64,000 bases of DNA, taken from positions 62,001-126,000 of the forward strand of contig CAWEWH010000005.1 in NCBI GenBank assembly GCA_963812775.1, written 5' to 3'. The translations under genes were made by a program, and so were the position numbers. Below the pieces are notes generated by a model. It was not told the DNA's origin. It did not search any database and saw only the letters and a program-made list of their open reading frames with translations. Below, one piece after another: positions 1-8,672 of this stretch; positions within the stretch are counted from its first letter, which is position 1; each line of letters starts with the position of its first letter. This DNA is from CAWEWH01 sp963812775 (GTDB taxonomy: Bacteria; Pseudomonadota; Alphaproteobacteria; Rhizobiales; Beijerinckiaceae).

Positions 1-11
1 ATGACCGGCGC

Positions 12-38
12 TAGCGAACTTCAAGTTCGGCACACTAG
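12..38. repeat. Partial CTAGTGTG-type palindromic element (right arm)
   Basis: The stretch GCGAACTTCAAGTTC followed by GGCACACTAG nearly matches the right arm of the complete element at 2545-2622, which has GCGAACTTCAAATTC then AGCACACTAG. The left arm would lie beyond the window edge. It sits about 100 bases upstream of rpmF. Confidence 0.6.
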
Positions 39-136
39 CCAGCGACGGCGCTTGTCTCTATAAGGCCGGCCTCCAACGATTTCCGCGGCCGGCCTCCGGC
101 CTCCCGAACCGAGACCCGCTCACCAGAGATCAACAC

Positions 137-322
137 ATGGCCGTTCCGAAACGAAAGACCTCGCGCATGAAGCGCGGCCACCGCCGATCCGCTGACGCGC
201 TGAAGGCGCCGACCTACGTGGAGGACAAGGATTCCGGCGAATTGCGCCGTCCCCACCACATCGACCTCAAGACCGGCATGTATCGCGGCCGCCAGGTCCT
301 GAAGGCGCGCTCCGAGGCGTAA
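137..322 (+). CDS. rpmF: 50S ribosomal protein L32
   Basis: This is a 61-residue basic protein beginning MAVPKRKTSRMKRGHRRS, the typical N-terminus of alphaproteobacterial L32, a component of the large ribosomal subunit. The length is normal for the alphaproteobacterial form, which lacks the four-cysteine zinc motif. The ATG at 137 is the only sensible start. In many Hyphomicrobiales rpmF lies next to the polyhydroxybutyrate genes, as here, with one GGDEF/EAL gene between them. A partial palindromic repeat lies in the upstream region. Confidence 0.95.
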   Translation: MAVPKRKTSRMKRGHRRSADALKAPTYVEDKDSGELRRPHHIDLKTGMYRGRQVLKARSEA

Positions 323-344
323 ACCGCCGGCGGAGACCAAGCTC

Positions 345-608
345 CTACGACGATCGATCGAGAAGAACGGGCTGGCGCAGCCGTGCCAGCGCGCGCGCTT
401 CATAGCGGGCCGCCACATGCTGCGGGTCACCGCCACGATGGCGCCAGCTCGACCGCGCCCTGACGTGCGCCGCCAGGAGTTGCGTCAGGAAGGGCGCTCC
501 GGGCCGAGCGGCGGGGCGTGAGACAGGTGCGGCCTCAGCGACCACCAGGGCACGGCTGCCGCCGCCCTCCGGTCCATCCGCGCGGTTGATGTCGTCCCCG
601 TCCTGCAT
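345..608 (-). CDS. Hypothetical protein, about 87 aa, convergent with rpmF
   Basis: This is an 87-residue reading frame starting at the ATG read from 608 (MQDGDDINRADG) and stopping at 345. The C-terminal half, with a GAPFLTQLLAAHVRAR segment followed by arginine- and alanine-rich helices, resembles a class of small unnamed rhizobial proteins with the pattern 'PFLAQLIAT...RR...AAY'. I know no function for them. It overlaps no strong gene on the plus strand if the EAL protein starts at 733. High GC alone can create such frames, so this call is moderate. Confidence 0.45.
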   Translation of the reverse strand: MQDGDDINRADGPEGGGSRALVVAEAAPVSRPAARPGAPFLTQLLAAHVRARSSWRHRGGDPQHVAARYEARALARLRQPVLLDRSS

Positions 609-732
609 GCACGTCCTGCTGCAAAGCCGATGCCGGAATTTACAGCGCGTTAACGGGCTAGTCTGCATCATTTCGAGACATCCACGGCCCGGCCTGTGCC
701 GGCTCACCTCAGCGCGGCGGAAGAACGGCGAG

Positions 733-2445
733 ATGGCAGAGGCATTCCCGGCTCCCGGCGCTCACGCGGCGACCTTCGAGGCCGCTCACGACGCCTCCGA
801 GCCGCTCGACCCCCGTTTCATTCTCACCTCCATCGGCGAGGTCGTGTACGACTGGGACATCGCCACCGATCGCCTCGTCTGGGGCGGCAATGCGCGCGAC
901 GTGCTCCAGTTCGCGGCCGATCAGCGCCTCGACAGCGGCCGCGCCTTCGCGGCCTTCGTCGAGCCGGACTCCGGCCGCACCCGCCACGATGTGATCCTGT
1001 CGGGGGTCGCGGCCTCGGCACCGGCTGGGGCCCGCTACCGCACCCGCTATGACCTGCGTCTTGGCGAGGTCGCGATGGCGGTCGAGGACAGCGGCCGCTG
1101 GTTTCCCGGCAGCGACGGGCGCCCGGCGCGCGCCCACGGGGTCGTGCGCGTGGTGCGCGCCGCGACGCCGGCCGCCGCATCCGGCAATCATGGCGAAGGC
1201 TTTGACCGCGCGGCCGTGGCGGCCGAGCTCGCCACAGCGCTCGAGCGCAGCCGCGCAGCGGGCCGCACCTTGGCGCTGATGTTCGTTGCGGTCGAGGATT
1301 TGCCACGTCTCACCGAAAGCCTCGGCGACGAGGCGACCGACCAGATGTTCTCGGGCGTGACGGATCGCCTTGCCAAGGCGTCGCGCGACAAGGACCGGCT
1401 CGTGCGCTATGGCGGCAACCGCCTGGCGCTGATCCTCGATGCCTGCGCCACCAAGCAGGCCGCCGAGGCCGCGACGCGTTTCTTACGGGCCGTGGAGAAG
1501 ACGCCGATCAGCACGTCGAGCGGGTCGGTCGGCGTCTTCGTCAAGATCGGCGTCGCCATAGCCAACGATCGCGACATCGACGCGGTGCAATTGCTGCGCC
1601 AAGCCGAAGACGCCTTGACGGAGGCCAAGCGCCGGCATTGCCCCTTCCTGATCTTCTCGCGCGACATCGCCGTCGAAGCGCGCCGCCACCGGGCCGACGG
1701 TGCCGGCCTCGACATCGTCGCGGCGCTCAACGAGCGGCGCCTGCGCATCGCCCGTCAGCCGGTAGTCGACGCGCGCACGCGCCAGCGCGCCTTCGACGAG
1801 GTCTTGACCCGCATCGAGCGCCACGACGGCAGCATCGTTCCGGCTTCGGAGATCGTGCCGGCGGCAGAACGGCTCGGCCTCATCCGCCTGGTCGACGAGC
1901 GCGTGCTTGAATTGACAGTCGCGTGCCTGGCACGGGAGCCCGACGCGTGGCTCGCCATCAACGTCTCGGCCATGACCTTGCGCGATCCCGACTGGCTGTC
2001 GTCCTTCGCGGCGCATCTCGGCGCGCATCCCGGTGTTGCCGGCCGCCTTATCGTCGAGGTGACGGAGACGGTCGCCATCGAGGACCTCGAAGCGACCCGC
2101 CGCTGCCTCATGGCGGTCAAGGAGCTCGGCGTCCTCATCGCCATCGACGATTTCGGCGCCGGCTACACGTCGTTCCGCAGCCTGCGCGCCTTGCCGGTCG
2201 ATCTCATCAAGATCGACGGCGCCTTTGTGCAGAACATCAACCGCTCCAGCGACGACCGCTTCTTCGTCCGCGCCCTCGTCGACCTTGCCCGTCAACTCGG
2301 CGTCAAGGTGGTGGCTGAGTGGGTCGAGGACGCCGAGGCGGCAGCAATCCTCGCCGAATGGGGCGTCGACTTCCTGCAGGGCGACGGCATCGGCGGCACG
2401 CCCGAGATTGACACGCCGCCGCACGATGATCGGATCGCCCTCTAG
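733..2445 (+). CDS. GGDEF/EAL domain protein, probable c-di-GMP phosphodiesterase
   Basis: The ATG at 733 gives 570 residues. The N-terminal ~110 residues look like a PAS-type sensor. Next comes a degenerate GGDEF domain, in which the signature reads YGGNRLAL, so diguanylate cyclase activity is unlikely. The C-terminal EAL domain keeps the expected residues: EVLTRIE in place of the EAL motif, the INVSA asparagine, EVTET, IDDFGAGYTS, the IKIDGAF lysine, VAEWVED and DFLQGDGIG. It should hydrolyse c-di-GMP in the cytoplasm. No membrane segment is seen. The stop codon lies inside the terminus of a palindromic repeat (CTAGTGTGG). An upstream extension to 586 is open but lacks domain support. Confidence 0.88.
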   Translation: MAEAFPAPGAHAATFEAAHDASEPLDPRFILTSIGEVVYDWDIATDRLVWGGNARDVLQFAADQRLDSGRAFAAFVEPDSGRTRHDVILSGVAASAPAGARYRTRYDLRLGEVAMAVEDSGRWFPGSDGRPARAHGVVRVVRAATPAAASGNHGEGFDRAAVAAELATALERSRAAGRTLALMFVAVEDLPRLTESLGDEATDQMFSGVTDRLAKASRDKDRLVRYGGNRLALILDACATKQAAEAATRFLRAVEKTPISTSSGSVGVFVKIGVAIANDRDIDAVQLLRQAEDALTEAKRRHCPFLIFSRDIAVEARRHRADGAGLDIVAALNERRLRIARQPVVDARTRQRAFDEVLTRIERHDGSIVPASEIVPAAERLGLIRLVDERVLELTVACLAREPDAWLAINVSAMTLRDPDWLSSFAAHLGAHPGVAGRLIVEVTETVAIEDLEATRRCLMAVKELGVLIAIDDFGAGYTSFRSLRALPVDLIKIDGAFVQNINRSSDDRFFVRALVDLARQLGVKVVAEWVEDAEAAAILAEWGVDFLQGDGIGGTPEIDTPPHDDRIAL

Positions 2446-2531
2446 TGTGGCGATTCCGAAATTCGCCGCATATTGATGGCGGCCCAAATAATAAGCGACT
2501 TGGCGAATTTCGGAATCATAAGCCACACTAG
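2442..2531. repeat. Palindromic element with CTAGTGTGGC / GCCACACTAG ends
   Basis: The left arm CTAGTGTGGC..GATTCCGAAATTCGCC is mirrored by GGCGAATTTCGGAATC..GCCACACTAG on the right. The element is about 90 bases long and has the form of a small MITE-like palindrome. Its first bases supply the TAG stop of the EAL gene. Confidence 0.7.
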
Positions 2532-2544
2532 AAGAAGATTGATT

Positions 2545-2622
2545 CCAGTGTGCTTTTTGAATTTGAAGTTCGCGCGCCTCGTGGCCCAAGCAATTTAGCG
2601 AACTTCAAATTCAGCACACTAG
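2545..2622. repeat. Second CTAGTGTG-family palindromic element
   Basis: The left arm CAGTGTGCT..GAATTTGAAGTTCGC is mirrored by GCGAACTTCAAATTC..AGCACACTAG. It shares the terminal AGTGTG/CACACTAG of the element 14 bases upstream but has a different internal arm. Its right arm recurs at the start of the window. Confidence 0.7.
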
Positions 2623-2679
2623 TCGCGCTCCACGCTCCCGAACGTCACGAACCTTCGGGCGGATCGTGCGGAGAGGCCA

Positions 2680-3267
2680 TCAGGCGCCCTTGGTCAGCTT
2701 GTCGAGTTTCGCCTGCATCTCGCCGACCTGACGCTTCAGGTCGCTGATGTCGGCCTCGCCTTCCTTCGGCTTGGCGTCTTGGGCCGGCTTGGCGGCGTTC
2801 TGATCTTGCACGGCGAAGGGCGTGAAGAGCCGCAGCGCCTCCTGGAACATCTTCATGTTGGCCTGCACTTGATCTTGCAGCGCCTGGAAGGCCGCTGTCG
2901 GCCCGAAGGTCTTGGAGAGCTGCTCGCGGAATTTCACGTGATCCTTGGCTAGGTTCTCGATGGAGAATTCGAGGTAGCTCGGCACCAGCGCTTGCAGGCT
3001 ATCACCGTAGAAACGGATGAGCTGCCGCAGGAAGGTGACCGGCAACAGGGTGTTCTGGCCCTGCTTGCTCTCCTCCTCGAAGATGATCTGGGTGAGGACC
3101 GAGCGGGTGATGTCCTCGCCCGTCTTGGCGTCATAGACGACGAAATCCTCCCCTTCGCGCACCATGAGCGCCAGGTCTTCCAGCGTCACGTAGGTCGAAG
3201 TGCCTGTGTGGTAGAGACGCCGATTGGCGTATTTCTTGATGGTCGTCGGCTGCTTCTCGTTCGCCAT
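2680..3267 (-). CDS. phaR: Polyhydroxyalkanoate synthesis repressor
   Basis: The ATG at 3267 gives 195 residues starting MANEKQPTTIKKYANRRLYH. This is the PHB/PHA accumulation regulator DNA-binding domain (roughly residues 9-70), followed by a PhaR-type helical domain. The C-terminus ends in a heptad-like segment, DISDLKRQVGEMQAKLDK, that suits oligomerisation. PhaR binds nascent PHB and represses phasin and synthesis genes when polymer is absent. It is divergent from phbA, with a shared ~280-base promoter region, as is common in rhizobia. The longer frame to 3405 lacks family similarity, so 3267 is preferred. Confidence 0.93.
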   Translation of the reverse strand: MANEKQPTTIKKYANRRLYHTGTSTYVTLEDLALMVREGEDFVVYDAKTGEDITRSVLTQIIFEEESKQGQNTLLPVTFLRQLIRFYGDSLQALVPSYLEFSIENLAKDHVKFREQLSKTFGPTAAFQALQDQVQANMKMFQEALRLFTPFAVQDQNAAKPAQDAKPKEGEADISDLKRQVGEMQAKLDKLTKGA

Positions 3268-3545
3268 GGTGTCTCGCGGTCGGGAGCCAGCGGGAATTTG
3301 GGGAAAGCCGGTCGTGGTTCGCCGGCCTTGGGACGCCAATCGCTGCCTAGGATAAGGCTCACAGCGCCTGAAAGGCAAATCCGCTGCCGAACTTCTGGGC
3401 AACATGGTTGCGCCCGCCGCTTGGGAGCGTTGCGTCGGGTCGACGGGGCTTTGCTTGACGCCCTCTCGGCACCCTCTATCTAAGACAGCGATGCCAACCG
3501 CTGAATCCGGCAGAACCCGATTTGGGACGGAATGAGGAGAGACCC

Positions 3546-4728
3546 ATGGCTTCCAATACCGATATCGTCATCGTCGGCGCGGCGCGAACCGCCGTCGGCT
3601 CCTTCAACGGCTCGTTCGCCAATATGCCTGCGCACGAACTTGGAGCTGTCGCCATCAAGGCGGCGCTCAGCCGCGCCAAGGTCGAGCCCGGCGACGTGGA
3701 CGAAGTGATCCTCGGGCAGGTGCTGACCGCGGCGCAAGGCATGAACCCGTCGCGCCAGGCCGCCATCAAGGCCGGCATTCCCGTCGACAAGACGGCCTGG
3801 AGCTCTCAATCAGGTGTGCGGCTCGGGCCTGCGCGCGGTGGCGCTGGGCATGCAGCAGATCGCCAACGGCGACGCCAAGGTCATCGTGGCGGGCGGCCAG
3901 GAATCCATGTCGCTGTCACCTCATGCCAGCCACATGCGGGCCGGCACCAAGATGGGCGCCGTGGAGTTCACCGACACCATGATCAAGGACGGCCTGTGGG
4001 ACGCCTTCCACGGCTATCACATGGGCAACACCGCCGAGAACGTGGCGCAGAAGTGGCAGATTTCGCGCGAGGAGCAGGACAAGTTCGCGGTCAGCTCGCA
4101 GAACAAGGCGGAGGCGGCCAGGAAGGCCGGCCGCTTCAAGGACGAAATCGCGCCGGTCACCATCGCCACCCGCAAGGGCGACGTTGTCGTGGACACCGAT
4201 GAATACATCCGCGACGGCGCCAATCTCGATGCCATGGCGAAGCTGCGTCCCGCCTTCACCAAGGACGGCACGGTGACGGCCGCCAACGCGTCCGGCATCA
4301 ATGACGGCGGCGCCGCCCTCGTGCTGATGACGGCGGCGGAAGCCGAGAAGCGCGGCCTGAAGCCGCTGGCGCGCATCGCCTCGTGGGCGACGGCCGGCGT
4401 GGAGCCGGCCATCATGGGCACGGGCCCCATCCCGGCCGCCCGCAAGGCACTGGAGCGGGCCGGCTGGAAGGCGGGCGACCTCGACCTGGTCGAGGCCAAC
4501 GAGGCCTTCGCGGCCCAGGCCATCGCCGTCAACAAGGACATGGCCTGGGATCTCGCCAAGGTGAACGTCAATGGCGGAGCGATCGCCATCGGCCATCCGA
4601 TCGGCGCTTCCGGTGCCCGCATCCTGGTGACCTTGCTGCACGAAATGGCCCGCCGCGACGCCAAGAAGGGCCTGGCCACACTGTGTATCGGCGGCGGCAT
4701 GGGCGTTGCCCTGACCGTCGAGCGCTGA
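3546..4728 (+). CDS. phbA: Acetyl-CoA acetyltransferase (beta-ketothiolase), frame-broken
   Basis: The gene starts at the ATG at 3546 (MASNTDIVIVGAARTAVGSF) and continues in another frame from about 3805 to 4728. Removing one T at 3804 joins the frames and gives about 393 residues, the normal thiolase length. The product condenses two acetyl-CoA into acetoacetyl-CoA, the first PHB step. Active-site features are present: the VCGSGLRA cysteine just after the break, the IAIGHPIGASG histidine and the LCIGGGMG cysteine. phbB follows about 190 bases downstream. The break lies next to the catalytic loop of an otherwise perfect gene, so I read it as a one-base insertion error. Confidence 0.93.
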
Positions 4729-4740
4729 GGCATAGAGGAC

Positions 4741-4766
4741 GTTGGCGCGCTCACGGGCGCGCCAAC
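4741..4766 (+). terminator. GC-rich hairpin between phbA and phbB
   Basis: The arms GTTGGCGCGC and GCGCGCCAAC flank a short loop 12 bases after the phbA stop. No T-run follows, so it may act as an mRNA processing or stability hairpin and not as a full terminator. phbB may still be co-transcribed. Confidence 0.4.
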
Positions 4767-4917
4767 ATCGAATATTCGCGCCATCATCGCGCCGCCGCGT
4801 GATGATGGCGTGACGCGTTTCGGTGGTGATGGACTCGTCCTGTCGCGGCGGGCATGATTTCGAGCGATCAGGTCCGGCCTCGATGCCGAGCCGTTGAAAG
4901 TGACAGGGAGGACTATC

Positions 4918-5646
4918 ATGGCACGGGTTGCAGTCGTCACCGGCGGAACGCGTGGCATCGGCGGCGCCATTTCTAAGGCGCTGAAGGCCGCCGGCCACAG
5001 GGTTGCGGCGACTTACGCCGGCAACGACGAGGCGGCCACCAAGTTCAAGGGCGACACCGGCATTTCCGTCTACAAGTGGAACGTCGCCGACGCCAAGGCG
5101 TGCGCCGACGGCCTCGCCAAGGTGGCGGCCGACCTCGGGCCGGTGGACATTCTCGTCAACAATGCCGGCATCACCAAGGATGGCGTCTTCCATCGCATGT
5201 CGTGGGAGCAATGGTCGGCGGTGATCAGCACCAATCTCGACAGCATGTTCACCATGACGCGGCCGGTGATCGAAGGCATGCGTGAGCGCTCCTTTGGGCG
5301 CGTCATCAACATCTCGTCCATCAACGGCCAGAAGGGCCAGTTCGGCCAAGCCAATTATTCTGCCGCCAAGGCCGGTATCATCGGCTTCACCAAGGCGCTG
5401 GCTCAGGAGAACGCCGCCAAAGGCATCGCGGTGAACTGCATCTGCCCCGGCTACATCGGCACCGAGATGGTGGCGGCCATGCCGCCGGACGCGCTGAAGA
5501 AGGTCGTGGCGACGATCCCCATGGGCCGCCTCGGCGAGGCCGAGGAGATTGCCGATCTCGTTGTCTACCTGGCGTCCGATAAAGCCGGCTTCTTCTCGGG
5601 CTCGGTGCTCACCATCAATGGCGGCCAATACATCGCCAACGGCTGA
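4918..5646 (+). CDS. phbB: Acetoacetyl-CoA reductase
   Basis: This is a 242-residue short-chain dehydrogenase. It has the nucleotide-binding motif TGGTRGIGG near residue 9, NNAG near residue 82, the catalytic Ser in INISSINGQKGQFGQ and the YSAAK tyrosine/lysine pair. The QKGQFGQ segment and a close match in length identify the PhaB subfamily, which reduces acetoacetyl-CoA to (R)-3-hydroxybutyryl-CoA with NADPH for PHB synthesis. An AGGGAGG ribosome site lies about seven bases upstream of the ATG at 4918. It follows phbA and precedes an overlapping transporter gene. The PHB synthase gene is not in this window. Confidence 0.95.
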   Translation: MARVAVVTGGTRGIGGAISKALKAAGHRVAATYAGNDEAATKFKGDTGISVYKWNVADAKACADGLAKVAADLGPVDILVNNAGITKDGVFHRMSWEQWSAVISTNLDSMFTMTRPVIEGMRERSFGRVINISSINGQKGQFGQANYSAAKAGIIGFTKALAQENAAKGIAVNCICPGYIGTEMVAAMPPDALKKVVATIPMGRLGEAEEIADLVVYLASDKAGFFSGSVLTINGGQYIANG

Positions 5647-6541
5647 ACCGGTCGGAATAGCCATCGAGGCCTCGAGCGGCCGCGGCACGGCCCTCGGCTT
5701 CGGGGCCGTTCTGATGTGGTCGCTGCTTGCTGTGCTGACGGCGGCATCGGGACCGGTGCCGCCGCTGCAACTTGCCGCCATGACCTTTTGCATCGGCGGC
5801 CTCGTCGGCCTCGTGGCCGCCGCCGCGCAGGGCCGCCTCGCCCATATACGCCCGCCGCTCGCCTTCTTCCTGCTCGGCCTCTATGGGCCGTTTGGCGACA
5901 CCGTCTGCTACTTCGTCGCCTTGAAGCTCGCGCCGCCCGCCGAAGCCAATCTCATCCACTATCTCTGGCCGCTGCTCATCGTCCTGTTCGCCGGGATGCT
6001 GCCCGGCCATCGGCTGCGCCCGCGCCATCTCTTCGCCGCGCTGTGCGGACTTGCCGCCATGGCAGTCATCCTCGGCGGCGGCTTCGCGGGACGCCTCGAT
6101 GCGCAGGCCTGGATCGGCTACGGCGTCGCGCTTTTCGGTGCCTTCGTGTGGGCGAGCTATTCGGTGCTGTCACGGCGCATCGCCGACGTGCCCACCGAGG
6201 GCCTGACCCTCACCTTGCTGACCGCCTCGGCGCTCTCCGCCATCGCACACGTCCTGTTCGAGACCGCCGTCTGGCCAGCCTCGCTTGTGCCGTGGATCGG
6301 CATTGTCGGACTCGGGCTTGGACCGATCGGCGCCGCCTACTTCCTATGGGACGTGGGCATGAAGAAGGGCGACGTGTCGTTGCTTGGCGTCGCTTCCTAC
6401 GCTGCGCCCGTGTTGTCGACCATCATCCTAGTGCTGGCCGGCTTTGCGTCGGCGAGCTGGTCGCTGGCGGCGGCCTGCGCGTTCGTCGTGGCGGGAGCCA
6501 TCATCGCATCGACCGACCGGGGTACGGCTGCGGCCAGCTGA
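5618..6541 (+). CDS. EamA-family (DMT superfamily) transporter, YddG-like
   Basis: From the ATG at 5618 the product is about 307 residues with ten hydrophobic segments in two EamA repeats, for example GFGAVLMWSLLAVLTAA and PLLIVLFAGMLPG. This is the organisation of inner-membrane drug/metabolite exporters. The order of segments resembles YddG-type aromatic amino-acid exporters, but the substrate cannot be assigned. The start chosen overlaps the end of phbB by 29 bases. A later ATG at 5714 would remove part of the first membrane helix. The overlap suggests translational coupling to phbB. Confidence 0.8.
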   Translation: MAANTSPTAEPVGIAIEASSGRGTALGFGAVLMWSLLAVLTAASGPVPPLQLAAMTFCIGGLVGLVAAAAQGRLAHIRPPLAFFLLGLYGPFGDTVCYFVALKLAPPAEANLIHYLWPLLIVLFAGMLPGHRLRPRHLFAALCGLAAMAVILGGGFAGRLDAQAWIGYGVALFGAFVWASYSVLSRRIADVPTEGLTLTLLTASALSAIAHVLFETAVWPASLVPWIGIVGLGLGPIGAAYFLWDVGMKKGDVSLLGVASYAAPVLSTIILVLAGFASASWSLAAACAFVVAGAIIASTDRGTAAAS

Positions 6542-6577
6542 AATTGCCGACGAGACGTGACGATGGGAGCCGCCGCC

Positions 6578-7330
6578 CTACGCGCGCACGCGAACGCGAT
6601 GCGTGTATCGGTAGGCCTCGACGAAGCCCAGGCTCTCATAGAGCGCCCGCGCCGCCGTATTGTCGGCGCTCACCTGCAGGTAGGCGCGTGTCGCCCCGGC
6701 ACGGTGGCCGGCCGCCATCAACGTCGTGGTCAAGCGCCGACCGAAGCCACGTCCGCGCATTCTTGGATCGACGACGAGATCCTGCAGGGCGACAAAACCG
6801 CGCTCGATCACCGCGATGCCCCAGGCGACCGGCTCGCCGCCCTCATGCAGGGTGGCGAAGATCGCCGGCGGGCGGATGCGCGACACGATGGCGTGGAGAT
6901 GGTCGGCGTTCGCCTTCAGGCCGCCATAGGCGGCGGCGTTGGCGCGCGTCCATGCTTGGCTGGCACTGGGTGCGAACGTGGCGCCCGGATCGGAGACTTG
7001 GCGGCCGTCGAGCGGTGCCATCATGACGAGGCTTTCGTTGTCACGCTGCCAGCCGGCTGCCACCAATTGTGCATCGACGCCGGCGCCGGCGAGCGGGGTG
7101 ATCCGGACGGAGGGCCGAATGCCCGCCGCATCGAACAGGCTCTCCACATGAGCGAGGGCCGGCGCGGCGAGCGTGGCGCCGGCCGTGAGCGGGCTCGCCG
7201 AGTTGGCACGGCCGGAATAGCCGTTGGCGAGGCGCACGATCCAGTGGTCCACCATCTGCGTGTGGATGGCCGGCCACGCATTCATCATGCGCGTCTCGAG
7301 ACCATGCACGAGGTCGAGATCGACGCTCAC
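6578..7330 (-). CDS. GNAT family N-acetyltransferase
   Basis: The product is about 250 residues. The C-terminal half is a GNAT fold with the acetyl-CoA loop VDPRMRGRGFGRRL, followed by AGATRAYLQVSADNTAARALYESLGF, the classic motif-A and motif-B pair (shown here only as landmarks). The first ~120 residues form a second, weaker GNAT-like lobe, as in tandem-GNAT proteins. The GTG start at 7330 overlaps the TGA of the cupin gene as GTGA, so it is the last gene of the gloB-cupin-GNAT operon. The substrate is unknown. Confidence 0.82.
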   Translation of the reverse strand: MSVDLDLVHGLETRMMNAWPAIHTQMVDHWIVRLANGYSGRANSASPLTAGATLAAPALAHVESLFDAAGIRPSVRITPLAGAGVDAQLVAAGWQRDNESLVMMAPLDGRQVSDPGATFAPSASQAWTRANAAAYGGLKANADHLHAIVSRIRPPAIFATLHEGGEPVAWGIAVIERGFVALQDLVVDPRMRGRGFGRRLTTTLMAAGHRAGATRAYLQVSADNTAARALYESLGFVEAYRYTHRVRVRA

Positions 7331-7782
7331 GCGCCCTGTCCCGCCGGCTGCCAGTCGTCCGGCGCCATCTCGAACGTTTCGAACATGAATCCCGGCGCCA
7401 CGGTGCAGCCGACCAGCGTCCATGCGCCGAGGCTCCTGGCCGCCTGCCAGCAGCCGGCCGGCACGACCGCCTGCGGGCGCTCGCCCGCCGCCAAGTCGGG
7501 GCCGAGACGTTCCTCGCGCACTGCCTCGCCGTCCGCCGACAGCCCGAGCAAAAGCGGCGCGCCGGCATAGAAGTGCCAGACCTCGGCGGCATCGATGCGG
7601 TGCCAGCGCGACACTTCGCCGGCCGCCAGGAGGAAGTAGATGGCTGTGGAGGCGGCACGGCCGGCCGGCGCGTGCTCGTCCCGGAAGGTCTGGCAGAAAT
7701 GCCCGCCTTCCGGATGCGGCTTGAGCGCGAGCAGCGCGATGACGTCCTCGGCTCGCAGCCGCGAAGGCAAAGGCCCGCTCAT
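7327..7782 (-). CDS. DUF985 (YML079-like) cupin protein
   Basis: This 151-residue single-domain cupin has the DUF985 landmarks PHPEGGHFCQTFRD near residue 22, STAIYFLL, SRWHRIDAAEVWHFY with the metal-site-like His/Glu residues, and VVPAGCWQAA. The family includes YML079w-type cupins that may bind small sugars or nucleotides, and no firm activity is established. It is separated by one base from gloB upstream and overlaps the GNAT gene downstream, so the three are very probably one transcript. Confidence 0.88.
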   Translation of the reverse strand: MSGPLPSRLRAEDVIALLALKPHPEGGHFCQTFRDEHAPAGRAASTAIYFLLAAGEVSRWHRIDAAEVWHFYAGAPLLLGLSADGEAVREERLGPDLAAGERPQAVVPAGCWQAARSLGAWTLVGCTVAPGFMFETFEMAPDDWQPAGQGA

Positions 7783-7783
7783 G

Positions 7784-8551
7784 TCAGAAACGGTTCTTCC
7801 ACTCCCTCAGCGCCGCAAACACGGCGACGGGGTCGGACGGGTCTTTGCCGACGCGGCGCGCGATCCCAGGGTCGGTGGCGCGCAGGAACGGGTTGGTGGC
7901 CTTCTCGTCGCCGAGCGTCGACGGGATGGTGAGCCGGCCGTCGGCGCGCGTGCCTTCGGCCACGGCGGCGCGCAGCTTCAAGGCGGCGTTGCCGGGATCG
8001 ACCGCCAGCGCGAAGCGCGCGTTGGAAAGCGTGTATTCGTGGCCGCAATAGAGCTGCGTGTCGTCCGGCAGCGCCGCGAGCTTCTGCAGCGACTGCCACA
8101 TGTCGGCGGGCGAGCCCTCGAAGACCCGCCCGCAGCCGAGCGCGAACAATGTGTCGCCCGCAAACAGCGCCTTGGCGTTCTGGAAGTAGTAGGCGATGTG
8201 GCCGGCGGTGTGGCCTGGCGTGGCGATGACCTTGCTGCTGAGCGCGCCGACCAGCACCTTGTCGCCTTCGTTGACGGCCACGTCGACCGCCGGGATGCTG
8301 CCCGCCTCAGCCGCCGGCGCGACGACGCGCGCGCGGTAGCGCCGCTTCAACTCCTCGACGCCGCCGACGTGATCGCCGTGCCGATGGGTGACCAGGATGT
8401 CGGTGAGCTTCCAGCCCTTCTCGTGCAGCGCCGCAATGATCGGACCGTCCTCCGGCGCGTCGATGCTGGCGCAGGCGCCCGTCGACGTGTCGCGGATGAG
8501 CACGCCGATATTGTCGCTGAGGCAGGGGAAAACGTGCAGTTCGGCGGCCAT
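7784..8551 (-). CDS. gloB: Hydroxyacylglutathione hydrolase (glyoxalase II)
   Basis: This is a 255-residue metallo-beta-lactamase-fold enzyme. The metal motif THRHGDHVGG lies at residues 55-64, with further ligands at TPGHTAGH and the GDTLFALGCGR aspartate. The C-terminal HAGH domain carries CGHEYT, with NARFA downstream. It hydrolyses S-lactoylglutathione to D-lactate and glutathione in methylglyoxal detoxification. It heads the gloB-cupin-GNAT operon and is divergent from a methyltransferase gene, an arrangement I have seen often in Hyphomicrobiales. Confidence 0.94.
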   Translation of the reverse strand: MAAELHVFPCLSDNIGVLIRDTSTGACASIDAPEDGPIIAALHEKGWKLTDILVTHRHGDHVGGVEELKRRYRARVVAPAAEAGSIPAVDVAVNEGDKVLVGALSSKVIATPGHTAGHIAYYFQNAKALFAGDTLFALGCGRVFEGSPADMWQSLQKLAALPDDTQLYCGHEYTLSNARFALAVDPGNAALKLRAAVAEGTRADGRLTIPSTLGDEKATNPFLRATDPGIARRVGKDPSDPVAVFAALREWKNRF

Positions 8552-8672
8552 GCGATGTTAACTCGAGAGAATGGCCATTAACCTATGCTGGCGTTGGTGA
8601 GACCCGCAAGGGCCAGCCCTTGCCATACGCAGGCGCCTTGGCCTTCATGGCGCACGGAGCGCGAGAGGACCC

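Noticed and set aside
3801..3815. Programmed frameshifting in phbA, clpB and ptsP
   Set aside because: No slippery site or downstream pseudoknot was evident, the same type of lesion recurs in many unrelated genes, and these families are not known to use recoding.
3916..5793. 625-residue minus-strand frame opposite phbA/phbB
   Set aside because: Antisense to two recognised PHB genes and spans their intergenic gap without a ribosome site.
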